From NCBI RefSeq assembly GCF_029893825.1, contig NZ_JARXXV010000001.1, positions 124,001-188,000 on the forward strand: 64,000 bases of DNA. The letters are read 5' to 3'. Of the stretch, positions 7,598 to 16,166 are shown one piece after another (position 1 is the first letter of the stretch; the number at the start of each line of letters is the position of its first letter). A program made the position numbers and the translations under genes. The DNA is from Aurantimicrobium minutum. GTDB lineage: Bacteria > Actinomycetota > Actinomycetes > Actinomycetales > Microbacteriaceae. Under the pieces are notes generated by a model. It saw only the letters and a list, made by a program, of their open reading frames with translations, was not told the DNA's origin and ran no database searches.

Positions 7598-8890
7598 ATG
7601 GCTGATCGCGAATATGGGTTTAAGACCCGCTCAATCCACGCTGGAAATATCCCGGATTCAACAACGGGCGCTCGTGCTCTTCCGATCTATCAATCCAGCG
7701 CTTTTGTCTTCGATGACACCGCCGATGCTGCAGCGCGATTTGCCCTGCAGAAGTATGGAAACATCTACTCGCGATTATCAAACCCCACGGTTGCTTCTTT
7801 TGAAGAGAGAGTTGCAAGTCTTGAAGGCGGTCTCGGTGCTGTGGCAACCGCCAGTGGACTTTCAGCGCAATACATCACTTTTGCTTCCCTAGTCGGGCAA
7901 GGTGACCACATCGTTTCTTCAGCAAACCTCTACGGGGGTTCCATTACTCAATTAGATGTGACCCTGCGCCGTTTTGGTGTGGAGACCACGTTTGTTCAGT
8001 CAGCAAATCCTGAAGATTATGCGGCAGCAATTACCGAGAAGACAAAGCTGATTTATGCCGAGACAGTAGCAAACCCTTCTGGCGAGATTGCGGATATTGA
8101 AGGACTTGCTGATGTTGCACACGCGCACGGTATTCCGCTGATTATTGACTCCACCATTGCCACCCCCTACCTCTGCCGCCCAATCGAGTGGGGTGCTGAT
8201 GTTGTTATCCACTCCGCCACCAAGTTCCTAGGCGGTCACGGCACCACTCTCGGTGGTGTGGTTGTCGAGTCCGGTCGCTTTGATTGGAACACCGACACAT
8301 TCCCTCTCTTTGATGAGCCGGTTCCTTCCTATGGTGGTCTCACCTGGGGTGGCAACTTTGGCGAGTATGCCTTCCTTACTCGTTTGCGTGCTGAGCAGCT
8401 TCGCGACATTGGGCCAGTTCTCTCAGCACAGTCTGCATTCACGCTCGCACAAGGAGTAGAAACCCTGCCATATCGTATGCAGGCACACATTGACAATGCG
8501 CGTGAGGTGGCCAACTGGCTTGCCCAGGACAGTCGTATTGAGTTTGTTAACTGGGCAGGCCTGCCCAGCCACCCACACTATGAACGGGGATTGAAGTATC
8601 TGCCCAAGGGTCCTGGTTCAGTCTTTAGCTTCTCGGTCAAGGGTGGCCGTGATGTGGGGCGTAAATTCATCGAATCTGTCGATCTTGCCAGCCACGTTGC
8701 CAACATTGGTGATGCAAAGACTCTCGTCATTCACCCTGCATCCACCACTCACGCTCAACTCACAGATCAACAGCTTCTGGATGCGGGAGTTCTTCCTGGC
8801 ATTGTGCGTTTATCTGTGGGCATCGAGGATGTCGAAGACATCATCTACGACCTTGACCAGGCACTAACCAAGGCAGTGGAGGGGAAGTAA
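7598..8890 (+). CDS. metY: O-acetylhomoserine sulfhydrylase (aminocarboxypropyltransferase)
   Basis: A 430-residue PLP enzyme of the Cys/Met metabolism family, full length for MetY. It joins sulfide (or methanethiol) to O-acetyl-L-homoserine, giving homocysteine (or methionine). Landmarks: RSIHAGNIPDSTTGARALPIYQ region at the N-terminus, YSRLSNPT, the cofactor-binding ASGLSAQ and YGGSITQ segments, and the PLP lysine in HSATKFLGGHG. It is followed with a one-base overlap (TAATG) by a CoA-binding-domain gene, a common actinobacterial pair. It would be the entry point of sulfide released by the organosulfur genes upstream. Confidence 0.95.
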   Translation: MADREYGFKTRSIHAGNIPDSTTGARALPIYQSSAFVFDDTADAAARFALQKYGNIYSRLSNPTVASFEERVASLEGGLGAVATASGLSAQYITFASLVGQGDHIVSSANLYGGSITQLDVTLRRFGVETTFVQSANPEDYAAAITEKTKLIYAETVANPSGEIADIEGLADVAHAHGIPLIIDSTIATPYLCRPIEWGADVVIHSATKFLGGHGTTLGGVVVESGRFDWNTDTFPLFDEPVPSYGGLTWGGNFGEYAFLTRLRAEQLRDIGPVLSAQSAFTLAQGVETLPYRMQAHIDNAREVANWLAQDSRIEFVNWAGLPSHPHYERGLKYLPKGPGSVFSFSVKGGRDVGRKFIESVDLASHVANIGDAKTLVIHPASTTHAQLTDQQLLDAGVLPGIVRLSVGIEDVEDIIYDLDQALTKAVEGK

Positions 8891-9456
8891 TGGCTGACAT
8901 CATCAATGCGCAGCTTGCCAATGGCCTCAGCTGTGAGCTTCCAGCTAATTCCCCGCTAGCGAAGCTTCTGAAGTCTCAGCGCACCTGGGTTGGACCAGAT
9001 GCTAAAGCACGTCAGCGTATTCTCAACTCAGCAAAGTCCGTTGCAATTGTCGGAGCATCTCCAAACCCGGCACGTTCGAGTTATTTCGTGGGAACCTATC
9101 TTCTTTCCTCCAGCGATTACCGCGTGTATTTCGTAAACCCCAATGCCGATGAAATCTTGGGGGAAAAGGTCTATCCAGACCTTGCTTCACTACCCGAAGT
9201 TCCAGACATTGTGGATGTTTTCCGCAAGGGCAGCGACATTCCTTCCGTCATCGATGATGTTGTGGCAATCGGCGCAAAGACTATTTGGGTTCAACTTGGT
9301 ATCTATAACGAAGAAGCAGCTCGTTATGGCGAAGAACAGGGCCTCACAGTGGTGATGGATCGTTGTATCAAGGTGGAGCACGCCAGGTTCCATGGTGGTT
9401 TGCACTTACTGGGCTTTGACACTGGTGTAATCAGTGCCAAAAAGCTCGAACGCTAA
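8890..9456 (+). CDS. CoA-binding domain protein (YccU-like)
   Basis: A 188-residue protein with the CoA-binding Rossmann-like domain of the YccU family: AKSVAIVGASPNPARSSYF near residue 52, VNPNADEILGEKVYPDLASL, and a VMDRCIKVEH segment. The function of the family is not settled. The ATG overlaps the metY stop by one base, so translation is coupled, which points to a role around homocysteine/methionine synthesis. Its stop codon overlaps that of the convergent amidotransferase gene in CTAA. Confidence 0.85.
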   Translation: MADIINAQLANGLSCELPANSPLAKLLKSQRTWVGPDAKARQRILNSAKSVAIVGASPNPARSSYFVGTYLLSSSDYRVYFVNPNADEILGEKVYPDLASLPEVPDIVDVFRKGSDIPSVIDDVVAIGAKTIWVQLGIYNEEAARYGEEQGLTVVMDRCIKVEHARFHGGLHLLGFDTGVISAKKLER

Positions 9457-10250
9457 ATACCAACTGTTTCGTACTTCAGCGTTTTCAAATCCACCGTCGT
9501 GACACTGTCGTGTTCCAGCGGTTCCCAGTCATCAATGTCTAACCCGCTAGAGGCAAAAACGATAGTGCCATCCACCCGCTGTTTCATTCGCATGAGGTAG
9601 TAAGAATCATCGTGGTCAGCAGGTAGGGTGCTTTTATCGATGCCGCGTTTGTCGAATTCTTCAACCGGGCTGGGTGCTCCGGAGGAGGCGTGAACTGCTA
9701 TCAGTTGGGTTTCTGAAAGTAACAGTGCATTCAAACTTGAGGTGGGAAACATGGAGCGCAATGTTCCTGCGGCTTTCTGTGCAGCCTCGGGAAGAGTGCT
9801 TCCCTGTTCCCGATACGTCTGAATTAGACCAAAGTAGCGTTCACTATCCGTATCACCCTTAATGCCAGCGAGCACATTGGGGGAGAGGAGTTTCTCCACT
9901 GACTCCAGATCCGGAAATGAGCCATTGTGGGCAAAAGAAATGTTTCCCGACACAAAAGGATGAGTGTTTTCTGGCTCACAGGCCATGCCACCGGTGGCAA
10001 GGCGGAGGTGAATAATCTTGGCCGTTGCAGAAAAACGGCTCAAGGCATCCAGCAGTTGTTGATCTTCGAGTCCGGAAGTGTTTTGTTTGACTGACTCGAG
10101 TTCAACATCACCGGATTCATCAATCCACGAGGAGCCCCAGCCGTCGCGGTGAAGTTTGGCCATATCGAGGAACACGCGTGATTGAGCGCCACCGAGCACA
10201 GATGCCACCGTTCGGGGCACTGGAGCTGCATAACCCAGGAGTCGACACAC
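9453..10250 (-). CDS. Class II glutamine amidotransferase-like hydrolase (EgtC/YafJ type)
   Basis: A 265-residue N-terminal-nucleophile hydrolase. Translation from GTG 10250 gives MCRLLGYA, so the processed enzyme would expose Cys2, the catalytic residue. Further family motifs are DGWGSSWID near 36, RLATGGMACEPENTHPF and FAHNGSF. Stand-alone members hydrolyse gamma-glutamyl amides; EgtC does so in ergothioneine synthesis. Here it lies nine bases behind a GCS2-type ligase that could make a gamma-glutamyl compound. No egtB or egtD is present in the window, so the ergothioneine role is not supported. Confidence 0.85.
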   Translation of the reverse strand: MCRLLGYAAPVPRTVASVLGGAQSRVFLDMAKLHRDGWGSSWIDESGDVELESVKQNTSGLEDQQLLDALSRFSATAKIIHLRLATGGMACEPENTHPFVSGNISFAHNGSFPDLESVEKLLSPNVLAGIKGDTDSERYFGLIQTYREQGSTLPEAAQKAAGTLRSMFPTSSLNALLLSETQLIAVHASSGAPSPVEEFDKRGIDKSTLPADHDDSYYLMRMKQRVDGTIVFASSGLDIDDWEPLEHDSVTTVDLKTLKYETVGI

Positions 10251-10259
10251 GTGAAAACT

Positions 10260-11393
10260 CTACGACAGGCCGTCGCGCAATTCACGAGCCAGTGAGAGTG
10301 TCACTTCGCGCAGGTCGCCCTTGTTTTCTTCAAATACTGCGAGTTGGCGTTGGTAGCTGGCGCCTTTATCCAGAATCAGGTTGATGTTCTCAAGCTCTTG
10401 GGCACAGCTTAATTTTTCAGCTGTCGGACGAAGTTGAGTTAGGAGGGCATGGATATGTTCACGAACAGGAACTTCCGTGCCGTTGTTATCGATAATGATG
10501 ATGGCATCAAGACCATATCGGGCTGAGCGCCACTTGTTCTCACGCACAAACCAGGGTTTGAGATGAGGAAGTTCTTCTCCGGCATCTATCTTGGCCGAGA
10601 ACCATTCAGTCAGTGACTGTGTCAGTGCTGCAACGGCACCAATTTCTTCCGCAGTGGAAAGCCCATCACATGCTCGGAATTCGATGGTTCCCCACCTGGG
10701 CGCCGGGCGAACATCCCAGCGCACTTCTGAGACCACATCAATGATTCCTGTTCTGGTGAGGTCATCAACGTAGTGTTCGAAAGATTCCCAATCAGGTAAG
10801 TCATAGGGCAGACCAGCTGTGGGGAGCTGCTGGAACATCAGTGCACGGTTGGAGGCATAGCCGGTGGCTTCTCCAGCCCAGAATGGGCTGGAAGCCGAGA
10901 GTGCCTGGAGGTGTGGGTAGTAGGACAAGAGGGCATTGAGAAGAGGGAAGACTTTCCTGCGGTCTTCGACACCCACATGGACATGAATGCCCCAGATCAT
11001 CATGTTTCGCCCCCACCACTGGGTGCGTTCAATCAGCTTGTGATAGCGAGCCTTGTTGGAAACCACCTGTTCCTGCCACTGGGCAAACGGGTGGCTGCCT
11101 GAGCAAATCAAATCGATATCTAGGGGATTAGTCACATGGCGTACTTCTGCCAATTGTCCGCGCAAGTCTTCAACGGCACCGGTGACGGTGGTGTGAACAT
11201 CGGAGACCAACTCCACCGTGTTCATGAGAAGTTCTCCGGTAATGAAGGGATGGGCAGAGAAGTCGGGGCCATACAGCTCGCCTAAGACCTTATCTGCGAC
11301 ATTTTTCAATTCCCCAGATTGCTTATCAATCAGAGCAATTTCCCACTCGATGCCAACGGTTGAGCGGGCAGAAGGAGCAAAGGTGATGTTCAC
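10260..11393 (-). CDS. Carboxylate-amine ligase, YbdK/GCS2 family
   Basis: A 377-residue glutamate-cysteine ligase family 2 protein: STVGIEWEIALID at the N-terminus, LICSGSHPFAQW near 95, WWGRNMMIWGIHVHVG near 125, and RWGTIEFRACDG near 232. These enzymes join the gamma-carboxyl of glutamate to an amine, classically cysteine; YbdK shows weak activity of this kind. GTG start at 11393, with a G-rich stretch just upstream and TATGAT further up. It is the first gene of a two-gene operon with the class II hydrolase. The amine acceptor is unknown. Confidence 0.88.
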   Translation of the reverse strand: MNITFAPSARSTVGIEWEIALIDKQSGELKNVADKVLGELYGPDFSAHPFITGELLMNTVELVSDVHTTVTGAVEDLRGQLAEVRHVTNPLDIDLICSGSHPFAQWQEQVVSNKARYHKLIERTQWWGRNMMIWGIHVHVGVEDRRKVFPLLNALLSYYPHLQALSASSPFWAGEATGYASNRALMFQQLPTAGLPYDLPDWESFEHYVDDLTRTGIIDVVSEVRWDVRPAPRWGTIEFRACDGLSTAEEIGAVAALTQSLTEWFSAKIDAGEELPHLKPWFVRENKWRSARYGLDAIIIIDNNGTEVPVREHIHALLTQLRPTAEKLSCAQELENINLILDKGASYQRQLAVFEENKGDLREVTLSLARELRDGLS

Positions 11394-11653
11394 GTGTGCC
11401 CCCGAATCATATTGTGCAGGTTCGATGAAGTTCGAACTGCTGGCTTCATGCTGACACGGAACGCATCGCGCTTGCAGAAATGGACGTAACGATTAGCAAT
11501 ACAAGGCTTTCTTCTGCCAGAATAGGAAGTCGAGTTTGGTTCATATCCGACCCTCTAATCAGATATGTCTCGAATCCCTTAGAGCTTGTACCGAGTGTGC
11601 CCCCACGCTCACGGTCGTCAGTTCATCCACTACACATCACTCACAGGAGAATT
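11394..11653. promoter_or_regulatory. Divergent gap between the YbdK-like gene and rpsP
   Basis: A 260-base gene-free stretch holding the promoters of the YbdK-like operon (minus) and of the rpsP operon (plus). TTAGAG at 11579-11584 is followed by a leader and an AGGAGA ribosome-binding site (11645-11650) before rpsP. An open frame through this stretch from 11480 is only an upstream extension of rpsP and is not S16-like. No other feature is recognised. Confidence 0.5.
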
Positions 11654-12220
11654 GTGGCTGTCAAAATTCGTTTGAAGCGCATGGGTAAAATCCGCGCGCC
11701 TTTCTACCGCATCGTCGTAGCAGACTCACGCACCAAGCGTGACGGTCGTGTTATCGAGGAGATCGGTAAGTACCACCCCACCGAGAACCCTTCGTTCATC
11801 GAGGTTAACTCAGAGCGTGCACAGTACTGGCTCTCTGTTGGCGCACAGCCAACCGAGCAGGTTGAAGCACTTCTGAAGCTCTCCGGTGACTGGGGACTCT
11901 TCAAGGGTGACAAGAATGCAAAGAGCACCATCAAGGTTGCTGAGCCTAAGGCTGCATTCGTTGTCGACACCAAGAAGAAGCCAGTTCTCGTTCCAAAGAC
12001 TGAGAAGGCACCTAAGAAGGAAGAGGCAGCTGTTGAGGCTGCTGAAGAAGCCATCGTAGATGCCGCAGCTGAGGAAGCAGTCGTCGAGGCAGTTGCAGAA
12101 GCAATCGTCGAAGAGGCTGTAGCTGAAGCTGTTGTTGAAGAGGTAGCAGCTGAGGTTGTTGCCGAGGCTGAGGAAATCGCCCAGGCTGCTGTAGAAGCAG
12201 CTGGCGAGGAACAGGCCTAA
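11654..12220 (+). CDS. rpsP: 30S ribosomal protein S16 with long acidic tail
   Basis: The protein begins at GTG 11654 ([19 protein letters not shown]), just behind AGGAGA, and has 188 residues. Residues 1 to about 85 are a normal S16 domain, including [15 protein letters not shown] and [11 protein letters not shown]. The rest is an extension: a lysine-rich linker and then roughly 75 residues made almost only of Ala, Glu and Val in helical, heptad-like repeats. S16 tails occur in actinobacteria (M. tuberculosis S16 is also long), but this one is strongly acidic. It heads the operon rpsP-khpA-rimM-trmD. Confidence 0.95.
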   Translation: MAVKIRLKRMGKIRAPFYRIVVADSRTKRDGRVIEEIGKYHPTENPSFIEVNSERAQYWLSVGAQPTEQVEALLKLSGDWGLFKGDKNAKSTIKVAEPKAAFVVDTKKKPVLVPKTEKAPKKEEAAVEAAEEAIVDAAAEEAVVEAVAEAIVEEAVAEAVVEEVAAEVVAEAEEIAQAAVEAAGEEQA

Positions 12221-12225
12221 TCAAC

Positions 12226-12462
12226 ATGCTCGCATCAGCAGTCAAGCACCTCGTCAAGGGCATCGTAGAGAACCCCGATGACGTGAAGGTTGCTGTGCGT
12301 TCGAACAATCGTGGTGAGGTCCTCGAGGTTCATGTGAACCCCGAGGACCTTGGCCGCGTTATCGGCCGTTCGGGCCGAACTGCAAAAGCCCTTCGCACTG
12401 TCGTGAACGCTCTTGCAGATGGTCGCAACGTTCGTGTCGACGTCGTCGACACCGACGCCTAA
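12226..12462 (+). CDS. khpA: KH-domain RNA-binding protein KhpA
   Basis: A 78-residue single type II KH domain. The RNA-gripping loop is GRSG in LGRVIGRSGRTAKALRT. Its usual place is between rpsP and rimM, as here; it starts five bases after rpsP. KhpA proteins bind RNA, often with a partner (KhpB/Jag), and affect ribosome assembly and cell size in firmicutes; the role in actinobacteria is less defined. Length is complete for the family. Confidence 0.92.
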   Translation: MLASAVKHLVKGIVENPDDVKVAVRSNNRGEVLEVHVNPEDLGRVIGRSGRTAKALRTVVNALADGRNVRVDVVDTDA

Positions 12463-12463
12463 C

Positions 12464-13045
12464 GTGGCCGCTGACACTAGACAGACCCAACTTCGCGTCG
12501 GTCGTCTCACCAAGGCCCACGGCCTCAAAGGCGCTATCAAGGTCGAGCTCTACACTGATGAGCCCGAGAAGCGCTTTGTGCCCGGGGCCATTTTCTCTGT
12601 CCAGGTGCCAGAAGAATCTCCCTGGTATGGCAAGAACATCGAACTCATTGAGCTTCGCTGGTACAACTCTCACCCGGTTGCCTTCTTCAAAGATGTTCCT
12701 GACCGCACTGCAGCTGAATCTTTAATCAAGGCAATCCTCTGGGTAGATCACGATACGTCTGTTCTACCCGAAGAACCCGAGGCGTGGTACGACCACCAAC
12801 TCACCGGTCTGAAAGCAGTTCGTGACGGTGTTGAGGTTGGCACCATTGCTCGCGTAGAACACATGCCAGCACAGGACTTGCTCGTTGTGAAAACAGCACA
12901 GGGTGAAGTAATGGTTCCGTTCGTGAAGGCCATCGTTCCTGAAGTCGACATCGACAAGGGCATTGTCACCTTGACTCCTCCCGGTGGTCTTTTTGAAGAG
13001 CTTCCCGAAGAGGATGACGTAGCTGAGGAAACTTCCGAGGCCTAA
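12464..13045 (+). CDS. rimM: 16S rRNA processing protein RimM
   Basis: 193 residues from GTG 12464, one base after the khpA stop. It has the N-terminal RimM barrel (LRVGRLTKAHGLKGAIKVE; VPGAIFSV; DRTAAESL) and the C-terminal PRC barrel (WYDHQLTGLKAV; VPFVKAIVPEVDIDKG). It binds ribosomal protein S19 during 30S maturation. The stop codon is followed without a gap by the trmD ATG. An upstream open frame from 12413 overlaps khpA and is rejected because the family begins just before LRVGR. Confidence 0.94.
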   Translation: MAADTRQTQLRVGRLTKAHGLKGAIKVELYTDEPEKRFVPGAIFSVQVPEESPWYGKNIELIELRWYNSHPVAFFKDVPDRTAAESLIKAILWVDHDTSVLPEEPEAWYDHQLTGLKAVRDGVEVGTIARVEHMPAQDLLVVKTAQGEVMVPFVKAIVPEVDIDKGIVTLTPPGGLFEELPEEDDVAEETSEA

Positions 13046-13741
13046 ATGCGCATCGACATTGTGACGATCTTCCCGGAGTTCTTCGGCACTCTCAATGTTT
13101 CTCTCCTGGGTAAGGCGCGACAATCAGGACTGATTGACACTCGCGTGCATGACTTGCGTGCTGTCACCACAGATAAGCACCACACCGTGGATGACACCCC
13201 CTATGGCGGTGGCGCCGGCATGGTGATGAAGCCAGAGCCCTGGGGTGACACTCTCGATGCGATCCTCGCTGATTCTGAGAGCTCTCACAATCCTGTCCTC
13301 ATCGTTCCATCACCTGCGGGGGAGCAGTTCACTCAGGCGGTTGCCAAAGAACTTGCTGAAGAAGAACAACTCATCTTTGCCTGTGGTCGGTATGAAGGAA
13401 TTGATCAGCGTGTGAGCGACCACTTTGCTACGCGGATTCGTGTGCGCCCCATTTCTCTGGGGGACTATGTCTTGAATGGCGGGGAAGTTGCTTCACTAGC
13501 CATGATTGAAGCTGTCGGTCGCCTCATCCCAGGCATGGTGGGCAATCCAGAGTCCCTGGTTGAAGAAAGTCACGAGGATGGCCTGCTGGAGTATCCCAGC
13601 TACACCAAGCCTGCAACGTGGCGTGATTTAGAGGTTCCACCGGTTTTGCTGTCGGGAAATCACGCTGCGATTGCAGCTTGGCGTCACGAACAGCAGCTTG
13701 AACGCACCAAGCGCGTTCGTCCCGATTTACTTCCTGAGTAA
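13046..13741 (+). CDS. trmD: tRNA (guanine-37-N1)-methyltransferase TrmD
   Basis: A 231-residue SPOUT-class enzyme that methylates G37 next to the anticodon. It shows [28 protein letters not shown], the trefoil-knot region [13 protein letters not shown], and [11 protein letters not shown]. It directly abuts rimM (TAA-ATG). Length is typical. Confidence 0.97.
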   Translation: MRIDIVTIFPEFFGTLNVSLLGKARQSGLIDTRVHDLRAVTTDKHHTVDDTPYGGGAGMVMKPEPWGDTLDAILADSESSHNPVLIVPSPAGEQFTQAVAKELAEEEQLIFACGRYEGIDQRVSDHFATRIRVRPISLGDYVLNGGEVASLAMIEAVGRLIPGMVGNPESLVEESHEDGLLEYPSYTKPATWRDLEVPPVLLSGNHAAIAAWRHEQQLERTKRVRPDLLPE

Positions 13742-13747
13742 ATCTCT

Positions 13748-13768
13748 GGCACAATTGATCCTTGTGCC
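13748..13768 (+). promoter_or_regulatory. Inverted repeat GGCACAA-N7-TTGTGCC in the trmD-rplS gap
   Basis: Perfect 7-base arms separated by TTGATCC lie just behind trmD, about 105 bases before rplS. No T-run follows, so it is not a standard terminator. It could be part of the rplS promoter or a leader element for L19 control. This is seen directly; the function is unknown. Confidence 0.4.
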
Positions 13769-13874
13769 GTTGGTCTTACCCTGCCACAGGGGGCACTGAG
13801 ACTTACAACACAGCACACGTTCTTTTTCATCATTCACGTATGAGGCCTGTGGCTTGTACAGATTGAGATACATC

Positions 13875-14222
13875 ATGCACATTCTTGACGCTGTAGACGC
13901 TCCTTCACTGCGTAGCGACATTCCAGAATTCCGCGCCGGTGACACCGTAAAGGTTCACGTAAACATCATCGAAGGTAACCGCTCTCGTATCCAGGTTTTC
14001 CAGGGTGTCGTTATCGGTCGTTCGGGTGAGGGCGTTCGCGAAACCTTTACCGTTCGCAAGGTTTCCTTCCAGGTAGGTGTGGAGCGTAAGTTCCCCGTAC
14101 ACTCGCCAGTCATCGACCACATTGAGGTTGTCTCTCGTGGTGATGTACGTCGCGCGAAGCTGTACTACCTGCGCAACCTTCGCGGTAAGAAGGCAAAGAT
14201 CAAAGAAAAGCGCGACTTCTAA
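13875..14222 (+). CDS. rplS: 50S ribosomal protein L19
   Basis: 115 residues from ATG 13875 ([19 protein letters not shown]). It has the L19 core: [39 protein letters not shown], and the C-terminal [23 protein letters not shown] at 13854 extends the frame but adds residues not found in L19. A strong terminator follows. The 133-base gap before it probably contains its own promoter. Confidence 0.96.
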   Translation: MHILDAVDAPSLRSDIPEFRAGDTVKVHVNIIEGNRSRIQVFQGVVIGRSGEGVRETFTVRKVSFQVGVERKFPVHSPVIDHIEVVSRGDVRRAKLYYLRNLRGKKAKIKEKRDF

Positions 14223-14234
14223 GTCAACACTTTC

Positions 14235-14269
14235 CAAGACCCCCGGTTTTCCCGGGGGTCTTGTTTTTT
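14235..14269 (+). terminator. Rho-independent terminator after rplS
   Basis: A perfect 12-bp stem (CAAGACCCCCGG with its complement), a five-base loop (TTTTC) and a TTTTTT run directly after. It ends the rpsP-rplS block. Confidence 0.93.
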
Positions 14270-14355
14270 ACCTCGGTGTTTCACTTCCCTTACACAGGCT
14301 TTTGTCGGGAAGGGCAACCTAGACTTGAATCGCGATATTAGAGAGATTCCACACC

Positions 14356-15078
14356 ATGGCCACTGCAACATCTTCGAGGCGCTCTGCCTCCAGAACGGTG
14401 CTGTTCTTTGTTCGGGATGTTCTGGTTATTTTCGGTATTGCGATTCTGGTTTCTTTCCTAGTGAAGACCTTCCTCGTTCGCTCTTTCTTCATCCCATCTG
14501 CATCGATGGAACAGACATTGATGATTGATGACCGTGTCATTGTCAATGAGCTGGTTCCTAAGGCAGTGGCGGTTGATCATGGTGACATTGTTGTTTTCAA
14601 GGATCCAGGCGGTTGGCTACCTGCCCGCCCACCGGTTGAACTTTCCGGTATTCAGGCAGGAACTGAATGGGTTCTCTCCTTGTTTGGTTTGGCCTCGCCA
14701 GATAGCAACGACCACCTGATTAAGCGCGTGATTGGTCTACCAGGGGACACTGTTCAGTGTTGCTCAGCCGAGGGCAAGATCATCGTGAACGGTGTTCCTA
14801 TTACTGAGCCCTACATCACCATCCCTGCAGGTGAAACTCGAGCTTCGGCCATTGACTTCAATGTCACTGTTCCGGAAGGTTCCCTCTTTGTGATGGGAGA
14901 TAACCGCTACAACTCCAAGGATTCTCGTTACAACACCGACAAGCCTGGTGGAGGATTTGTCGGAATGGATAATGTTGTCGGTCGCGCCTTTGTCCTCAGT
15001 TGGCCAATGAGCCACTGGGGTTGGCTCTCCAACTATCCAGAAGTCTTTGCTGACGTCCCCAAGGCGTCTGCCCAGTAA
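14356..15078 (+). CDS. lepB: Signal peptidase I
   Basis: A 240-residue type I signal peptidase with one N-terminal membrane anchor (about residues 15-40). Catalytic Ser50 sits in FFIPSASMEQTL and the general base Lys123 in LIKRVIGLPGD; the box GDNRYNSKDSR is also present. It cleaves signal peptides of exported proteins on the outer face of the membrane. In its usual actinobacterial place between rplS and rnhB, followed five bases later by rnhB. Confidence 0.95.
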   Translation: MATATSSRRSASRTVLFFVRDVLVIFGIAILVSFLVKTFLVRSFFIPSASMEQTLMIDDRVIVNELVPKAVAVDHGDIVVFKDPGGWLPARPPVELSGIQAGTEWVLSLFGLASPDSNDHLIKRVIGLPGDTVQCCSAEGKIIVNGVPITEPYITIPAGETRASAIDFNVTVPEGSLFVMGDNRYNSKDSRYNTDKPGGGFVGMDNVVGRAFVLSWPMSHWGWLSNYPEVFADVPKASAQ

Positions 15079-15082
15079 ATCC

Positions 15083-15712
15083 ATGCCTACAGATCCCACC
15101 CTTGAGGTTGAGCACGAGCTCTTTGCCAGTGGAGCATCTCTGATCATCGGAATAGATGAGGTTGGTAGAGGCGCCATGGCCGGACCGGTCATGGTGGGTG
15201 TATGCGCGGTGAAGCAAGGTGTTCAGGACTTTCCTGCTGGACTACGAGATTCCAAATTGGTTTCAGAGAAGAAACGTCTGAGCTTGTTTCCTGAGGTTCA
15301 GGCATGGGCCCCAACGGCCGTTGGTGAGGCTTCTGCGGCAGAGATTGATGAACTTGGAATCACGGCCTGTTTGGGGCTTGCTGCGCGCAGAGCGCTCATC
15401 CTTCTGCATGAAGCAGGAGTTCCTGTGGGAGAAGCAACCGTGTTACTTGATGGTTCTCACGACTGGCTCAACCCTGCACTCTCCAGCAAGCTTCCGGTGA
15501 TTACCCGAGTCAAAGCAGACCAAGACTGTGCTGTTGTTTCTGCTGCCTCGATTGTTGCAAAGGTCACCAGAGACGAGCTCATGGTGAACTTAGATGCCCA
15601 ACATCCTGACTATGGATGGGCATCGAATAAAGGCTATGGCGCCGCAGTTCATATGGAAGCCATCAAGACGATCGGCCTCACTCCTTACCACCGTGCCAGT
15701 TGGGTGAAATAA
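15083..15712 (+). CDS. rnhB: Ribonuclease HII
   Basis: 209 residues from ATG 15083, right behind the lepB stop. It shows the RNase HII catalytic motif GIDEVGRGAMAGPV, the DSKLVSEKKR segment, LLDGSHDW, and a C-terminal DYGWASNKGYG. It nicks RNA-DNA hybrids and removes misincorporated ribonucleotides. An earlier start inside lepB is open but the added residues do not fit the family. Confidence 0.95.
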   Translation: MPTDPTLEVEHELFASGASLIIGIDEVGRGAMAGPVMVGVCAVKQGVQDFPAGLRDSKLVSEKKRLSLFPEVQAWAPTAVGEASAAEIDELGITACLGLAARRALILLHEAGVPVGEATVLLDGSHDWLNPALSSKLPVITRVKADQDCAVVSAASIVAKVTRDELMVNLDAQHPDYGWASNKGYGAAVHMEAIKTIGLTPYHRASWVK

Positions 15713-15745
15713 CCTCCACTTGGTTAGACATAAGATTGATTCACC

Positions 15746-16069
15746 ATGGATGAAGAAGACTTCGACGACTACGACCGCGAAGCGGAGCTCGCTCTGTATC
15801 GCGAGTATCGCGATGTTGTGGGTCAGTTCTCCTATGTGATTGAAACCGAGCGTCGTTTCTATCTCGCCAACGAAGTTGACGTGAAGCGTATTGATGCTGA
15901 ACATGACTTCTATTTCGAGCTCACCATGAACGATGTGTGGGTCTGGGATGTTTATCGCGCAGATCGCTTCGTCAAGAGCGTCCGAGTGCTCACCTTCAAG
16001 GATGTCAACGTGGAAGAACTCTCGTCCAAGGAGTTTGAGCTTCCTAAGGAACTCGCACTCGACGAGTAG
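15746..16069 (+). CDS. DUF2469 family protein
   Basis: A 107-residue, acidic, soluble protein beginning MDEEDFDDYDREAELALYRE. The family is restricted to actinobacteria, nearly always sits behind rnhB, and has no established function. TAAGAT lies nine bases before the ATG, so it may have its own leaderless promoter. In many relatives yraN and a ComM/YifB-type gene follow; here both are absent and dprA comes next. Confidence 0.9.
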   Translation: MDEEDFDDYDREAELALYREYRDVVGQFSYVIETERRFYLANEVDVKRIDAEHDFYFELTMNDVWVWDVYRADRFVKSVRVLTFKDVNVEELSSKEFELPKELALDE

Positions 16070-16166
16070 TCCTCCACGGTTGTGTTGAGCACAAGCTATT
16101 CACAACTTCTGTCTGCGCGTGTTTCTGTGTGAACTAAGTGTTTGAAGATGCTCTTCGGAGGTCTTC

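Noticed and set aside
11480-11653. Upstream extension of the rpsP frame
   Set aside because: S16 begins at VAVKIRL; AGGAGA sits directly before GTG 11654 and the added residues are not S16-like.
12012-12308. 98-codon antisense frame rich in Leu/Gln/Arg opposite the rpsP tail
   Set aside because: It is the mirror image of the Ala/Glu/Val repeat and arises from that low-complexity sequence.
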